Made by a program: the position numbers and the translations under genes. DNA of 64,000 nucleotides from Pomacea canaliculata (Eukaryota > Mollusca > Gastropoda > Architaenioglossa > Ampullariidae). The stretch lies in contig NC_037596.1 of the NCBI RefSeq assembly GCF_003073045.1, forward strand, positions 7,273,416-7,337,415, in the 5' to 3' direction. This document shows positions 13,145 to 38,258 of this stretch, one piece after another. Under the pieces are notes generated by a model, which was not told the origin of the DNA, searched no databases, and saw only the letters and a list, made by a program, of their open reading frames with translations. Position 1 is the stretch's first letter, and each line of letters begins with the position of its first letter.

Positions 13145-13667
13145 CAACACCAGGTGAGAGAATATAGTCATCGGTCCATTAAAGTGGTTGTATATATATA
13201 TACACATACACACAAGCTGAAAATCATGAAACCGAGAAAAAAAAATACTACATAACAGATGAGAATTGTTGGCTTTTAACCACCATAAAGGTATCGAAGG
13301 AATGACAATGCCAGCGGGAAAAGGGTTAACCGTGACACATTTATTCTGTGAACACGGATCAGCCGAGAATTTTTAGCGGGAACGAGGTTGAAAAAAAGTA
13401 CTGAAGCACGGGATAGTGAAGGAAAACGGGCCTGAGTCATGACTTGTAAATCTCCCTGAGATTAGAGGGTAGAGCAAGGTAGTGTCCATCGTGTGTGTTT
13501 TTTTGTTATTGGATTCTAAATGGTTGGACATGTGAATTTAAGAGCGACAACCCTAAGATAAGTGAGACGGTAAACTGAGTAACGTATACGTACTCAACGA
13601 TTGCTAGAGAGGTCATAAGTTAGATAATAGAACTGGAACTTCGTTGCTAAACAGAAGAGAGTGCGAG

Positions 13668-13828
13668 CAGGGCCGTGCTTAGGGGCAGGCGGACGAGGCA
13701 TCTGCCTAGGGCCCCGCGCTTGTGATTGATATGTGACTTTAGATCCCAACTAAAACCGTGTGATCGTGGCGTGAGGGCCCCGCACATGCCCTTTGCCTCG
13801 GGCCCCGCGGGGGCTAAGAACTGGCCTG
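13668..13828. mobile_element. hAT MITE, 161 bp
   Basis: It begins CAGGGCCGTGCTTAGG and ends CTAAGAACTGGCCTG, imperfect inverted termini of hAT type. It is bounded by the 8-bp duplication AGTGCGAG (13660-13667 and 13829-13836). The interior is GC-rich with CCTAGGGCCCCGC and CCTCGGGCCCCGC blocks, able to fold. It lies between the divergent tetraspanin and CFAP91 genes. Confidence 0.85.
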
Positions 13829-14477
13829 AGTGCGAGTAGTGTAAAATCTTCGTACTTCATTGTAAGGTTTGACTATGTTATTGTGATTGACGGGAGAGTG
13901 CCCCGGATGAAAACATTGCGTTTATCGTTAGATGTTCGTCACATTTAGAACACTGTGTTAAGACGAGTTGTTTACAAAGAAGTATTCGTGTTGTTGTCTG
14001 TAAAGTCTTTAGCCATTCCACAACGAAATAAACATTATTTATTGCAACCTCAAGCAATCGTTCGTTGTGTTCAAAGAAAGCGCCATCGTCTGTCCTCCAT
14101 TGTTTTGATGACGTAAGTACACACGCCCTTTGAAGCCCCTTAGCTCAACATTTACGCATACATTAAAATTGCTGGGATGTCCTGTAGATCCCATGCACAC
14201 TGTTCTGTCTCTACATGTGGCTAGTAACCTTCTCGAGAAGTTTGAAGTTGCTGAGTCAATGTTGCAACAAAAAAAAAAACGCGCGCAAATTTCCCCCTCG
14301 CACACATTGTTGCACACGAATGCGGAGTGTAAAATGCTTATAATGAATGAAAACAATTATTTTTCACCAGCTTCAACTTCGGATTGTACTTTAAATTATA
14401 CAAATCAAAGTAGTCATTTCAATTTTCATATGAATACTTTTGTATCGAGATTATGGGAGACGGTCGTCAAGGCAGTC

Positions 14478-14487
14478 GCCATCTTGG
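14478..14487. promoter_or_regulatory. YY1-like site upstream of CFAP91
   Basis: GCCATCTTGG matches the YY1 core and lies about 90 bp upstream of the CFAP91 start codon. No other clear core promoter motif is seen; the assignment is inference from position and motif. Confidence 0.35.
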
Positions 14488-14575
14488 ATCTACACAAACA
14501 TGGTGGCTTACGGCCTGCGCATCCTCTACAATATATGAAAAACATTTGAAAAGAGACACACAAAAATAAGCGAAG

Positions 14576-26054
<11,479 letters not shown>

Positions 26055-26791
26055 GGATACAGTCGATAATCCAATTGAGGATACAGTCGATGATCCAGTT
26101 GAGGATACAGTTGATGATCCAGTTGTGGAAAGTCAATGATCCAGTTGAGGACAATCATAAAGCTCAGCTTGATTGCTCAGCATTTAACAGTGATAGTGAC
26201 TGATACAGTCAATGGTCCAGTTAGGGAATTTTTATAATTAAACAAGTTTAATTTGAGTGCTCATTATTTTTTTTTGTAAACATCTCTTGCAGAGCAAAAG
26301 GTATGCTATAAAAAACTTGATGACTGTGCAGGATACAAAGATCAAGCATTTTTCTTATCATAACAAACTCTGAAATTATAGATTATACTCTGTAAAATAA
26401 TTGTACTCTAAAATATTTTCTTCCTTTTATCACACCATTGCTTTAGGCATTTTCAAGCTAATCTGTGATGAATCATATCTTTACTTGTAACTTAAATGCT
26501 TTCATTTTGTGTCAGTAGGGTTGAGTATGGGCGTATGACTGTGTTCGTTAGTGCAATTGTCTGTGTTGGTATTTTTTCCCCCCAGAATTTACTGTCAAGT
26601 AAAATCACGAAACAGAAGAATATAGTGTAGTGTAATAGTTTCTGTATATATTATATAATTACACAAAAATTTATGTGGAAGACTTTGCCATCATAAAAGA
26701 TATTAAGTGATGTGATAGGCAGAAGACCAATAACTAATACAAAGAAAATGACATGCTGCTTGGAGAGTTTGTCACAAAGTCACTCCATCTT

Positions 26792-26797
26792 AATAAA
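26792..26797 (+). terminator. Candidate CFAP91 polyadenylation signal
   Basis: AATAAA on the plus strand about 740 bp after the CFAP91 stop codon. It is the clearest canonical hexamer there, but no transcript evidence is available. Confidence 0.35.
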
Positions 26798-26849
26798 GTA
26801 ATTTTTCAAGTGAGCGAACATGTTCATGAGGCTCATTTCTTGAAGGGAT

Positions 26850-26957
26850 GAAATGGTGTTTTACACTGAGCCAGCAACTAAGGCTATATCACAGCAAGGC
26901 AGCCAGACCTGTAAACAGATGTCACATTCAGATAAAGAACAGCATGGCCGAGACAAT
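26850..26957 (-). mobile_element. Truncated tRNA-derived SINE copy
   Basis: TGGTGTTTTACACTGAGCC followed by CAGCAACTAAGGCTATATCAC matches, with scattered substitutions, the 3' half of the SINE at 12956-13144. The tRNA-like head is missing. Confidence 0.7.
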
Positions 26958-27179
26958 CTACAGTTAGCTTTCAAATCATGGATTTGAGAGTTTTTTGGTC
27001 ATGCATTTCATATATGATCGACCTGACTGTGTGTTTTCATTGACAAGGACAGTTACCTAGCTGACATTCGAAAATTTTTACATTTTGCTCATTGTCTTCA
27101 TTTAAGTTATATGTAATTTCCTCCATGCAATACACAATGAACAAACCACTCTTGAAACATAGGATCCAAAGTCAGATGT

Positions 27180-29904
27180 TTTATTCTTTTTGAGTAGAAA
27201 AATGTACAAATTCATTATAATAAAACACAGTTTCTTGCATAGATCTGTTAGCACAAACACAGCTTGTACACAAAACAAGATTTATATGCTCATTTTGCTT
27301 CATTCAGTTTGCTGCCACAAAGCACCTCTTTCAACTGGGGACAAAACAGCCAACATAGTGTAATTACATTGAAGAATACTTTCTACATTGGTAAATTCCT
27401 TTGGCATCATTTCTTTAGAGTTATGTATATCTTGCCCAAAGTCATAAATGGGTGTTGAGGGGTGGGGGAAATTTACGCAAAGCCTTGGAATGAATTTTGC
27501 TGCTTCTGTGAATTTTCACTGCTAACACATTTTTACTGCCAGGGCACTGTCTTTACTTGAATACTTCTTGAAAAGTGAAATATGCTTAAAGCAGCACATT
27601 AATTATGAGCTTTCGGAAAAATTACACCTTTTGGGATATGGAGGGGGAACAGCTAAACGATGTGGAAGACAGCATCAAAATACAGACTTTTACCATAAAA
27701 GCTGAATTTGTTCATCAAGCCCATTTTCTACACAGAGAAAGAGAAATCCCTATCAAATACCACTGCCTTGAAAATATTCCACTTTATATAAACACTTAAA
27801 AATTATTCAAATGTTTCTGGTTGCAACTTAACCATCTTCCTTGAAATAAATGAATTCAAACATTCCATACAACAGAATACTAAATAAAAATACCAAACAT
27901 ACATATCACAGACAAAACCAAAAACATGCCGCAAAAATCAATGTTTAGTTTTCAGACTTTTTCTCTTTCATTTACCTACTTTCTCACTCGCTCAAGCACA
28001 CACATTGTATTTCTGACATATCACATACATCAACTAATATACTCAACACATTCTGGCACATTGAAATCATCCTCAGTCTACTTGTGAGGATGACAGCAGT
28101 TTTGTTCATCATTGGTATGTAACAAAGCAAGTCCTTCAAAATTACATGTTATCACTCTCCATGGAACACTTACTCTCACTCCTTCCACCCAAGAATTCTA
28201 CTTGTTCGTTACCCTTTCTGTTTAAACTACTCACTGTTGTTTGCATCAGCATGACCTCATTGTAAAAATATGAGATAATTTCTACCCACCTTCTCCTAAT
28301 GAGCAAATTTTGCTCATAAATTTTCTTGTGTCCAAAATGAATAATATGAGATTATCAACAAACAAACAAAATTGAGTAGGGGAGGGGAGTGGCTCACTAT
28401 GAAAAACCACCGAGTATATTAAAAAAAAAAAAAATCAGAAATGTTCATTTTTTTTTCATTTACTTTTACTACCACCTCATCAGGCTTTCTTGCAAATGTT
28501 ATTCACAAAATGTTATGGCACAATATTAGTACAAAAGATATAATGGATCAGCAATCAGTCTATCCCTTCTTGCACACTCTCTCTTACGCAAACACATTCT
28601 ATTACAATGCAATGAAGATTTCTTATCACATCAAAATCGGGAAACAAAGAATGATTCTGTAAGATTTCAGGTCTGCATGATGGTACCATTACTGGCTATG
28701 GTGTGGAAATAAGTTGCTTTATTTAAAAACCGGTAAAAATAGAAGGCAAGCAAATGATGTCAGAATATACAAACACAATTACACTCTGCGGAAGGGGACT
28801 AATTCTTTGTATAGCTGTTGATGATAGGTCACTCTACTGATGAAGTTAAGCTTCCTCAAAAAGTATGGATTCAAGACCCACAATGCACAGAAATGTCATA
28901 TTTGGTCAAAAACCTGGCATTGCACATCGTTCCCGTCCACAAAATAGTTAAAGACCACACATGCGCAGATCAGACTGATAATTTGCCAATCAATATCAAC
29001 AAAAATAAAACAATCCCAACAAAATAAATCCATGAGGTCCAAGATGAAGGAAAGTGATGGGACAAAACTGTACCTGGCAGTCTAACACCTACATTCCAGT
29101 ACAGCATCTAGTGCTGACTGAGGACAGAATGAGCTGAGGGAACTGGTTTGACAATCAGTGCACCTTAAATCTGAGGGTTTGTCCTCCGACACATACTGCC
29201 TCTACAACAGCATAACAAGCCATATGGAAATACTTTTGAGAATGACAATGAAATCAAAAGAGGCAGAGGTAAAGAGATGGGCTTTCAGTGCTTAAACAGC
29301 ATCGCTCCATATTGCCAGGTTTCAACAGCAGTCCAAAACTCTGGACGGTGCCAGCAACAAAGAGCAACTGCTTATACAGCTTGAGCATTTTCAGCACAAT
29401 ACAGCAAAAGACGAAGATTATCATGCCTAAAATAACAAATGTAGTATTAGCTTAAGAGATGAAAAGGATAAAAATAATAGGTCTAAATAAAAATGCATGA
29501 TTGTATAACAATAAATGCTTCCGAGTCTTTTAAAAAACCCTACCAAGGCTTCAGTTGTGATTTTTTTTCCTTACTTCATCTATGTACTATGAAGGGCTTT
29601 GGATACATCTGCCATATTCATACATTTTAACTGTCACAAACATGCACACCTACATATGCATGAGGATATGAGCACACATGCATATATGCACAATCACCCT
29701 CTCTCTGTCAGGAAGTCTGCAACAATTTTCAAGGTGTAAGTATGAACACCTTGTAACAAATACATTAACAATTTACAGTATTCACATTTTCTCCACACAC
29801 AATCAATCCATCATCAATCAATCACCTCTCAACACACTCTTGCAAGCACCGCACACACACAAAATCTTGCATCATACATTAGCTCTCTGCATAGTCCTCA
29901 TGAA
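27180..29904 (-). other. Probable long PKNOX 3' untranslated region
   Basis: This 2.7 kb AT-rich stretch follows the PKNOX stop codon (29905) and has no recognisable coding exon. A minus-strand AATAAA lies at 27180-27185, only ~385 bp from the candidate CFAP91 signal, so the two genes appear to converge tail-to-tail. The assignment as 3' untranslated sequence is inference. Confidence 0.35.
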
Positions 29905-32900
29905 TCAGTCACCATCTGATTCTCCTGACTCACATGTCAAGGACAACACAACACTGCTAGAGTTCAGATCATCGCTGCCAGAGGCTGGTGTCTTTGCACC
30001 CAGTGATGCAGCTGCTGATAATGTTGGCTGTCCCAGCATGATGCCAGGCAGAGCAGCAAGAGACAGCGGGACTCCATTGCCAGCAGCCACTAGCTGACCG
30101 TTAGCTGTCATAACTGTGTAGTCCAGAAGAATACATATCAGTTACAAGGAAGGAAGCTGCATCTAATTTTTCTCTTCTCTTGTTACTGATAGAATCTTGT
30201 TTAAAACGTACAAGTTCTTATGTTTTATAAACTAACATTTTATCTTTTAAACTCCTTTTGATTCGGACCCAATTTACGCTCTACATCTTTCTCAGTGAAA
30301 GATATCATTTTTGCATGATAAAAGCTGAATCAACAGCAAATATCCACTTACCAAGGTGCCCCGCCTGGCCCATTGTTACAGATACAGAGTCATTGGGGGA
30401 TGAAAGCGGTGGGGAAGAGGTGGGTGAAGGAATCTTAGCCTGTTGTAAATGTGGCGGTAACTGTGGTGTGATGTTTGCAATGGCTTCTGGCCAAAATCTC
30501 TGCTGAGGCCTCGTGGAAGGTTTGCTCTTTTTAGTGCGATTGGCATCCCCAGTTCCAGAGTCCAGCATTGGCTGCAGAATTCTTCTCCGGGCATTAATAA
30601 ACCTGAAAAAGTGCCATTATATTCATTATACACCTGCATATGTATTGTGTCCATACCCATCCACACTCAAACATTCCAATAAACATGCTTGTGTAAAAAA
30701 AAGCCAGCTCTTTAGCATAGGGGTGATGTGATAATTCAGTTATCTCCCTCGTCTCCCCTCTCCCACTTTGCTATGACATGACCAGTTGAAGCATCCAACC
30801 CCACCACCACTATCACATGCACACACATGCACTCACCCATTTGGAAGACTGTTTCAACTCACCAGTTATTAACCTGAAGAAGTGTTAAATTTGTTTGGCT
30901 AGAAATCTGTCGCTTCTCATCTTCTGTTGGGTATGGATGCTGCAAAACATTCTTTGCTATTATTGAGGTGGGTTTTTCCCCCCTAAAAACTTACAAATTG
31001 TTGCCAAAATAAGAAATATAATTTTTTAGTTAAAAAAACACAGTAAAATAAAAATTATTATTTACACCTTTCCATGACATTATCATCCTGCAGAATCATG
31101 CAGTCCTTAAAATCACTTTTTGTTATATGGGATAAAACATAGTATAAGTAACACTGTCACATTGTGCGTTCACTTCAATTAAGCAAATGTCTGATATACA
31201 TAACAAAGCGCAGAATACACTGGCTACTGTACTTCTGTTAATTAACCAGAGCTTTCTAAATGCAAGCTGCTATAGGATTTTAGGGTTATGGGAAATCAGA
31301 TGATATTTAATTGCTTGCCACATACAACAAGATGCTGGAAAAGCCAGGTCTTCATGATCTGTGTCGCATGCTTTGGCAGGACTCCCCGTTTAGCATTCTT
31401 CCGTTTTCCTGTTGGGTCATCATCATAGGACTCATCCCCAGACAGCACTGTGCTGCCTGATCCATGGACTGCATATATATATATAAAAGTCTACATGGAA
31501 CAATCTTGGACCTTATATATCAATAGATAAAAGTGAGAAAATAATGGTTTATAAATGACAACAGAAATAAAACCATAAAGGAGATGATTGCTGGTCTGGT
31601 AACTAAGAGTGGCAGTGACAGTAGGACTACTACTACTGATTATACTATTAATAATAATCATAGTTTAATCTGAAAAGGTTTTGCTTGAATTTCAAGTGAA
31701 ACATTTGATCCCACCTCTCCTCAAAAAAAAAATGCAAGGTATACCTGGACTCGTTACCTGCGGCTGTGCAGTTGGAGGTGACCCCATCATCCCTATCTGA
31801 GATAATGAGGTATTCCCATGTACCATTGAAGCTGTGCCCACAGATGTCTGCATAGGGGGTGCCTGTATCTAAAAACAATGAAGTAAAAGTTATCATTGTC
31901 CAAACATTTATCAAAAATGTCCATAGTAAGCAAAAATGTGGAATCCTTAACAGATTCAGATAAACAGATCTTTACCTGTATGGGCTGCGCAACAATCCCC
32001 TGAGGCGTGTGGACCATCTGGTACACTGTGTTACCAGAGATAATTTGCCCCTGGCTAATAGTTGCCATGGACAACCCCTGCGGCATCATAACTCCTCCTC
32101 CCATTGCATTGACCACAGGAGGCAGAGGCATTGCTGCCATAGAGACACCTGTTTTACACACAAATACAGTTCTTAACATAAAAAAAATTGCAAAATTTGT
32201 CGTGGCCTTTACATAAAAAAATTTAGGCATTTCCTTGGTAACCTGCATATAAAATAGCTAGTAAACCATGACACATTAACAAATGTGCCACAATCCTTTT
32301 CACAATATCTTAATAAACTCAGGATATACTGATCAATGAAATGCAGCACAGAAAATGTCTGCAATTTTTTCAAACTTTTTATTATACTTCTGATTTGTCC
32401 TTATTTTTATTTTTTATGATTTTTTTAAGCTCATGAGAGCTTAGGTGATTTCAAATGTCATGGGCATATTCTGAATAAGTCACAAAGCTTGCCTTTAATT
32501 TTTTTACTTTTCCCCTCCACCCATCTCACAATTCCATTGCCCCATTGCTCATTGTATCTTTTGCTTGAGAAATATGACAGGCACAAAGCTGAAAAAAAGA
32601 ATGAAAAAGGAAGAGGCAAAGAGGAGAATTGTCAAATACCTGCTGCTGCCATAGTATTGGTGTTCTGACTGGGAGACAGGGGTGGAGAATCCAAGTCATC
32701 TAGCCGTAGAAGATTCTCACTCTGCAGTTTCCCTTTCAGACAAGTGATATAACGGCTACAAAAGTCCTTGCACAGTTCGCTCACTTTCTCAAGCTCTAAG
32801 AGATGGATCCTTAACACTTGCACAGCCTTCAGCATCTGTAATAGTGGCAGTAAGAGTGGCAATAGCAATAATTGTCATCATCATTATCATCACCATCATT

Positions 32901-34665
32901 ATCGCTACCACCATCTTCAGCAGGAAAAACTGCACTGACAAACTATGGCATTAAATATCTGGAAAAAAATACTATCTGTATGCCAATCGCGTTAGAAAGT
33001 TGAAAATTGTTTCAGATCAAGAAAATGCAAAACAGAATCCATGAAAGCAATGATGTACTGTCACTCAAGTTTATCACAATGTGAATCTGGCAGATTTACT
33101 TACCATGTTTGTTTTGTTTGGTTTTTTGGGGTTTTTTTTGTTTGGTTTTTTTTTGTACTTTTAACCAAATCTTCTCCTTGCACCTATGAACCTTACTGAT
33201 GCTTGAAAATGATACAAGTTTAGTAAAAGCCCCATACCAGACTATCGAGATCTTGATCATCGACAAAGAATGGCTTCCCCTGATGCTGTCGATGTTCTAC
33301 AAAAGCCTGGATGTCTCGGTCGTAGTCTGTGGTGGCAAACATATCAAGTGACAGTGACCCTTGTTCACATTTCTCAAACAGCAACGCCATTAGAGGGAAC
33401 AACGGATGACTGGAACATCAAAAAATATGCAATAACAAGCATTCTGACATGTGATCATACACTCCTCTCACTCCATCTATTGTCTTTGCATCTCTCCCTC
33501 TCAACTTCTACTCCCAGGCAAAAACAGCAGAACAGCTAGCATGAGTTTTGTCTTAGTGACAAATATTTTCAGTTAAGAAATATTTATTGTCCGATAGATT
33601 TTGAAGTATGACTGACTTCCAGTGACTGGTGTTTTTATTTAAAACAAAGCAGATAAATTATTGTTTTTCCTCCCTCTAATACAAAATTAATAACCAAATT
33701 TTTAGTTTGATGTTTCTATGCCATGGTCTTTATTTTGGCATAAATGTATGTTTGAGTCTTTCGTGATGTATGAATCTTCAAGTCTTCCTTTTATTCTCGT
33801 TATACTCACTCATCTACCGATAAATAAATGCAATAATTTGTATCATACAAATTTTTTAAAAGGTGCTTTGGGGTAGAAATACTTTGAAAAAAAAATCATT
33901 TTGGAAGGTAATTATTGAAAAACAAAATTTTCATGGTTTTTGGCAAAGATCTTTACCAAAAAAAAAATGTTAAAACCATACAAAGCTGTCGCAATTGCAA
34001 ATAAGTTTTACATTTTGTTGCGAAGTGTTGTCCCATTTCCTGAAAACACAGATCTTCTCGACTACAGTTCATCAAGAATGTATCTCCTAAAAAGAACAAA
34101 AAATGCCCAAGAGAATGCAATGGCAGTATTGTACAAGTATTTAGTGACATACTTATATATGGCTTTCTTCCACTCATCATGCATGACTTCGCCTTCATGT
34201 GTCTGGACCACGGTCATCACTGGGACATGACTGCAGAGAGAACACACGGTAACTGGTCAAAACTGACAACCTGATATGAGGTGAACAGAAAATCAAGAAA
34301 TAGCAAATCACAATGACAAAATATGCAAGGATGTACACAACTAAGAACAAAATATTTTCATCTCATGCAATGTGATACTACCAATTAAATGTATGCCTTG
34401 ACATATTCAGTTAATATACAAAAATATAAAAATAACGACATAAATAGAGCTTATATTTGTTGTGAAAAGTGCATACATTAAATAAAAATCAAAAGTGGAT
34501 TCAATGAAGAGAAATTTGGTTTTAAAAAATGGGGTGGGTGAATAATGAAAACAAATCTCACCTCTCATCATGAGAACCATCTTCATGTGTGCTGGTGGCC
34601 AGACATACATGAGCCATAATCTGACTCTCCTGATAGGATGGTGGCTGATTTTGAACAATGGACAT
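29905..34665 (-). CDS. PKNOX: PKNOX/Prep TALE-class homeodomain transcription factor, 10 coding exons
   Basis: Nuclear cofactor that pairs with PBX/Exd through its MEIS-N region and binds DNA through a TALE homeodomain. Coding exons (minus): 34562-34665, 34153-34230, 33238-33409, 32640-32835, 31976-32148, 31745-31868, 31326-31468, 30863-30939, 30352-30602, 29905-30113. All junctions keep frame; 508 residues from ATG 34665. The PBX-interaction helices are [17 protein letters not shown] and [20 protein letters not shown]. The homeodomain is split over three exons: [20 protein letters not shown], the TALE loop [11 protein letters not shown], then [29 protein letters not shown] after it is the Prep-specific tail, which separates it from MEIS. 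The linker 190-260 is Met/Gln/Pro-rich and the C-terminus is acidic (GESDGD). Exon 6 uses the GTATAC donor at 31739-31744; the nearer GTAACG would shift frame. Confidence 0.95.
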
Positions 34666-36465
34666 GATGGCTGACACAGTGCCATGCACACACCATCAAT
34701 CCTATGATGAACGAGATTCCAGCTTATACATCATGAACGCAACCAGCAACAAACTTACAGCAGAATCTAAACTGTTGTAACCCAAGACAAAAATGGTTGC
34801 CTTAATGGGACAAAAATACTGTATTTGTACTTGGAATTGTGGGAAATAAAAAGAAAGAGAGCAGGCAGGTCATGCAAATAATTTGCTATTTACTGTAACA
34901 ATTAATAGTAATATGCTGTAGATGCTGCATGTAAATAAATATTATGTTATCAATCTGTTAACCAGCCTAATCTATATTTTCATAATTGGAATAGGAATGC
35001 TACAGTGCAAATCAACAATGGTGGTGGGAGACAATTGTAACTCGGAAACAATGAAAGACTCTTACATGAGGAGCACAGACATGAATGACATTATAGCAAG
35101 TAAGCTATAGATATCAAGAATGTTTTACAAACTATTAAAAAAACCAGAAACTACTAGCCAGCATAAACAAGAACAAGCTTTAACTTTAAGAGAACCTGGA
35201 ATCTGCATGCAGCAGCCCTTTCATCGAGTATTTAAAACTATTGTTGATACATCCCAATAGGTTGAATATGGTAGATTCCCTTTGACTCAAAAACAGTTAC
35301 CCTTCTATAACACAGTTAATACTAGTGACATTGTCAGGTCATAGAAACTCTTTCTGAAATTATTATTATTATTGTAAATTCCCACTACTGATTTTTACTA
35401 CAGCTCTCATTAACTGTGATGTGTGTTCAAATGATATACTATATCATCCACAAGATTAAAAATAGTGAACATAGGTCATTTTTATATGTAGTCTTCTCAT
35501 GCATATTTATTGAACTTAACCAAGGGAAATGAAAATAGTACAAAAAATATTATAATATAAAAAAACACGGTTGCTTCGGCTAAACTAGGATTTCCGTGGG
35601 GAGGGGAGTTGGTGGTTATTCCATGGCTTAAAACCTGTTCTTATCACTGTCTCACGTTTGTAATGCATTTTATTGCATCAAATAACTCGAAACCTGTGGG
35701 ATAATTAACAAGATGCCGTGTTTTGCTTGACAAACCTTTACGTCGACTCTTCAAAACTTTAACATTTATTTCAATAGGCTTGATCCGATTTCGGAGCTAA
35801 TAATCCTATTATAAAGGCAACTATATTCAAATTTAATTTTATCGTAAATCATCTGCACTTCTTGAGATTATTGCCTACTACCATTTTCTAAGTACAACGC
35901 TGTGCTTTCCTGGCATCCAAAATATACATCTGTTCCCTACTAACACAATCAGTAAACAAAACAATGTTTTATCAAGGCAGCATGCTTCGTTGACGGGTCA
36001 GACAGACATCTGCTGCCTTTATTTATGCAAAGCGTGGCGAGAAATGATCTTGGAAATTCGAGCAACATTTGCGGCCATGTTTCTGCGGGTTTTCAAACAA
36101 AGCTGAGGTGAGCGTCTGGAAGACTGGCTGTTCAAAGAAACAGCTCGAGGTTTGCAGCCCCGCCCGGTCACGTCACTCACATCACACACGATGCGCGCAG
36201 CGACGAATTTATGAGAGTCCACCCTCAGTTTCTCTCTCTCTCATGCTCGAGCCATTCACAAACCGAACAAAACAACAACAGGAAAAACAACATGCGCGTT
36301 TTTCTATCTATTAATAAGTGGAGAAAGGCTGGATGGTGCATGACAAATAAAACGAAATGGCGAGAAACACGTTCGCTTGACTCTGCTTCGTGCTAAATGC
36401 AAGGACTGCGCTGCTTTTAAGCTAAACTGTTGATGGTCTGATCGTGCGGCGATTCGAGGGCTTAC

Positions 36466-36545
36466 CTTCGCAGGGCGACACTGTCACTCTTCGTCAAAAT
36501 GGCGGCCGTCAATTATCGACACTGCCCACCCCATCACGTGACTGA
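36466..36545 (-). promoter_or_regulatory. PKNOX promoter and non-coding first exon with YY1 site and E-box
   Basis: On the minus strand TGCGAAG|GTAAGCC marks a strong donor at 36460-36465. The coding exon has an acceptor at 34701 (TTCATCATAG), making a 1.8 kb first intron in which nothing else is recognised. The exon or core promoter holds AAAATGGCGGC (36496-36506; YY1 type, inverted relative to the gene) and CACGTG (36535-36540; USF/Myc-type E-box). The surrounding sequence is CpG-richer than the window average. Confidence 0.55.
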
Positions 36546-38144
36546 CATCATAGTGTAGTGTCGGGTGTAGGAAGTGGGGAATAGAAGGGATGAAAACATT
36601 TATCCTAAACTATAATTATCAAATTCATGATTGAAAACTCCGCGTTACGATCTTTCAATTATATTTTGTTATACAATTTAATTTAGTTACAGACATAACC
36701 AATAACTACAAAAGAAAACAATAGTTTAATTTTATTACATCCCTTTCAGCGCCTCAAAAGTGCGCTGTAGCTCCTTCGCCCGGTGCTGTCTTCTTTTATC
36801 TACTGGCTTAATTTTAAATGCACAAAGTGTTTGTGTAATTGTAATATCTCTTAGTTAAGGCGGTTCTTGTTTGATTGTAGGGAGAGACGAGAAGATTTGA
36901 ACTAGGGAACGCTTTCGGTTGAAGACAAAGCAGGTTCCCCGGCGGCTGAGGGAGGGGGTAAAGAGGACGTAGCGAGATGAGTGGCAGTTCTGGCATGCGA
37001 GGGCAATGAACGGTGCTAGCGCCGCTGGCTAGTGGCCACGTCACGCATCGACTGACATTCGTCACTCAGGCGCTGTCACTACTTTGGCTACGCCCCGTCT
37101 TGCTTCGCACGCGCTGACACGAGACCCGGTAAAGGAGGGTGGGCAGCGCAGGTGACCACTGAAGTCTTATTACACCAGGATTGAGGCGTGTCGACATTTT
37201 AGAAATGTGTTAATACTTTTACTCGTCGAAGCCCGCAGACTGAGGAGCTGGGGATTTCGTGGGAATCCTGTGTATCCTCCCATACATTCAAGAGCCCATA
37301 ATTTCAGCTCGAACATGTCCATTATAATGTAAAAGATATATCCACTCTGTATACACCTACCGCTGACCGTCTATACTTAATTTGATAGTCTGGGTTATAC
37401 TCCATTTCCTCAACACAGAAATATTTAAAGAGATTCGGACCTCCCCGTTGGAACCAACCTTTTAGCCCGCTCACCACAACTACATAAGCATATTAAGGAA
37501 TTAATTAACATAATATATTCTGCTTCTTTAGGATGTCACTACAACAAACTTAGTAATATTTACTGAAGTTGTATGTGTATACTAATGAACATGGATGGTT
37601 GGAGATTGTGTCTGCACATTTGTGTTTGGAATGGTGTACTGTACGTGGTGAATAAAAATTATTTTCACAATTAAAACCCTGTACCATATATGCAGCTTTC
37701 CAAAACTGATCAGGCCTGAGAAACCTGTGAAAAAGTTGGCTAAAGACAGGAATCATTCATGTCTAAACCAGACTATATTATCTACCTTTGTTCTAAATAA
37801 ACTTGATAAATTGTTCTTGAAGGTAGACGTGCTGTTTAAATGTTTTTAAAAAATTATCCCACGCCTCTTGATCGTTTCTAAACTATACTTGATATTTCTG
37901 GTTCTTACCTCCTACCTCATGTAATAGTTTTAAAAAAATGATAATGATTGTATAGTGGCAATCTTAGATCTGCTAAGCAAAAATGTGCACACGCTTGACT
38001 GCCCTCATAATTTCAAAATCCCGTTAAATTTATGGCCTTTTCCTTATATTCTGATACACAAAATGAAATCATATCAAAACAGAAACCACATTTCTGTACT
38101 TCTATTATTTTTTTTTTTTGTCTAAAGTGAACTCATCATAGCAC

Positions 38145-38258
38145 TACTGCTTCCCAAAAGTAACCTTTTAAGGACAAAAAGGAAAAATATTTTAATCCGT
38201 GTACTGCTTCCCAAAAGTAACCTTTTAAGGACAAAAAGGAAAAATACTTTAAACCATG
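38145..38258. repeat. Tandem duplication, 57-bp unit x2
   Basis: TACTGCTTCCCAAAAGTAAC and the next ~35 bases occur twice with a 57-bp period and very few differences, so the duplication is recent. Confidence 0.85.

Noticed and set aside
14039-14549. Overlapping open frames of 105 and 139 codons on opposite strands before CFAP91
   Set aside because: No conserved motif, and each mirrors the other; they sit in the promoter region of CFAP91.
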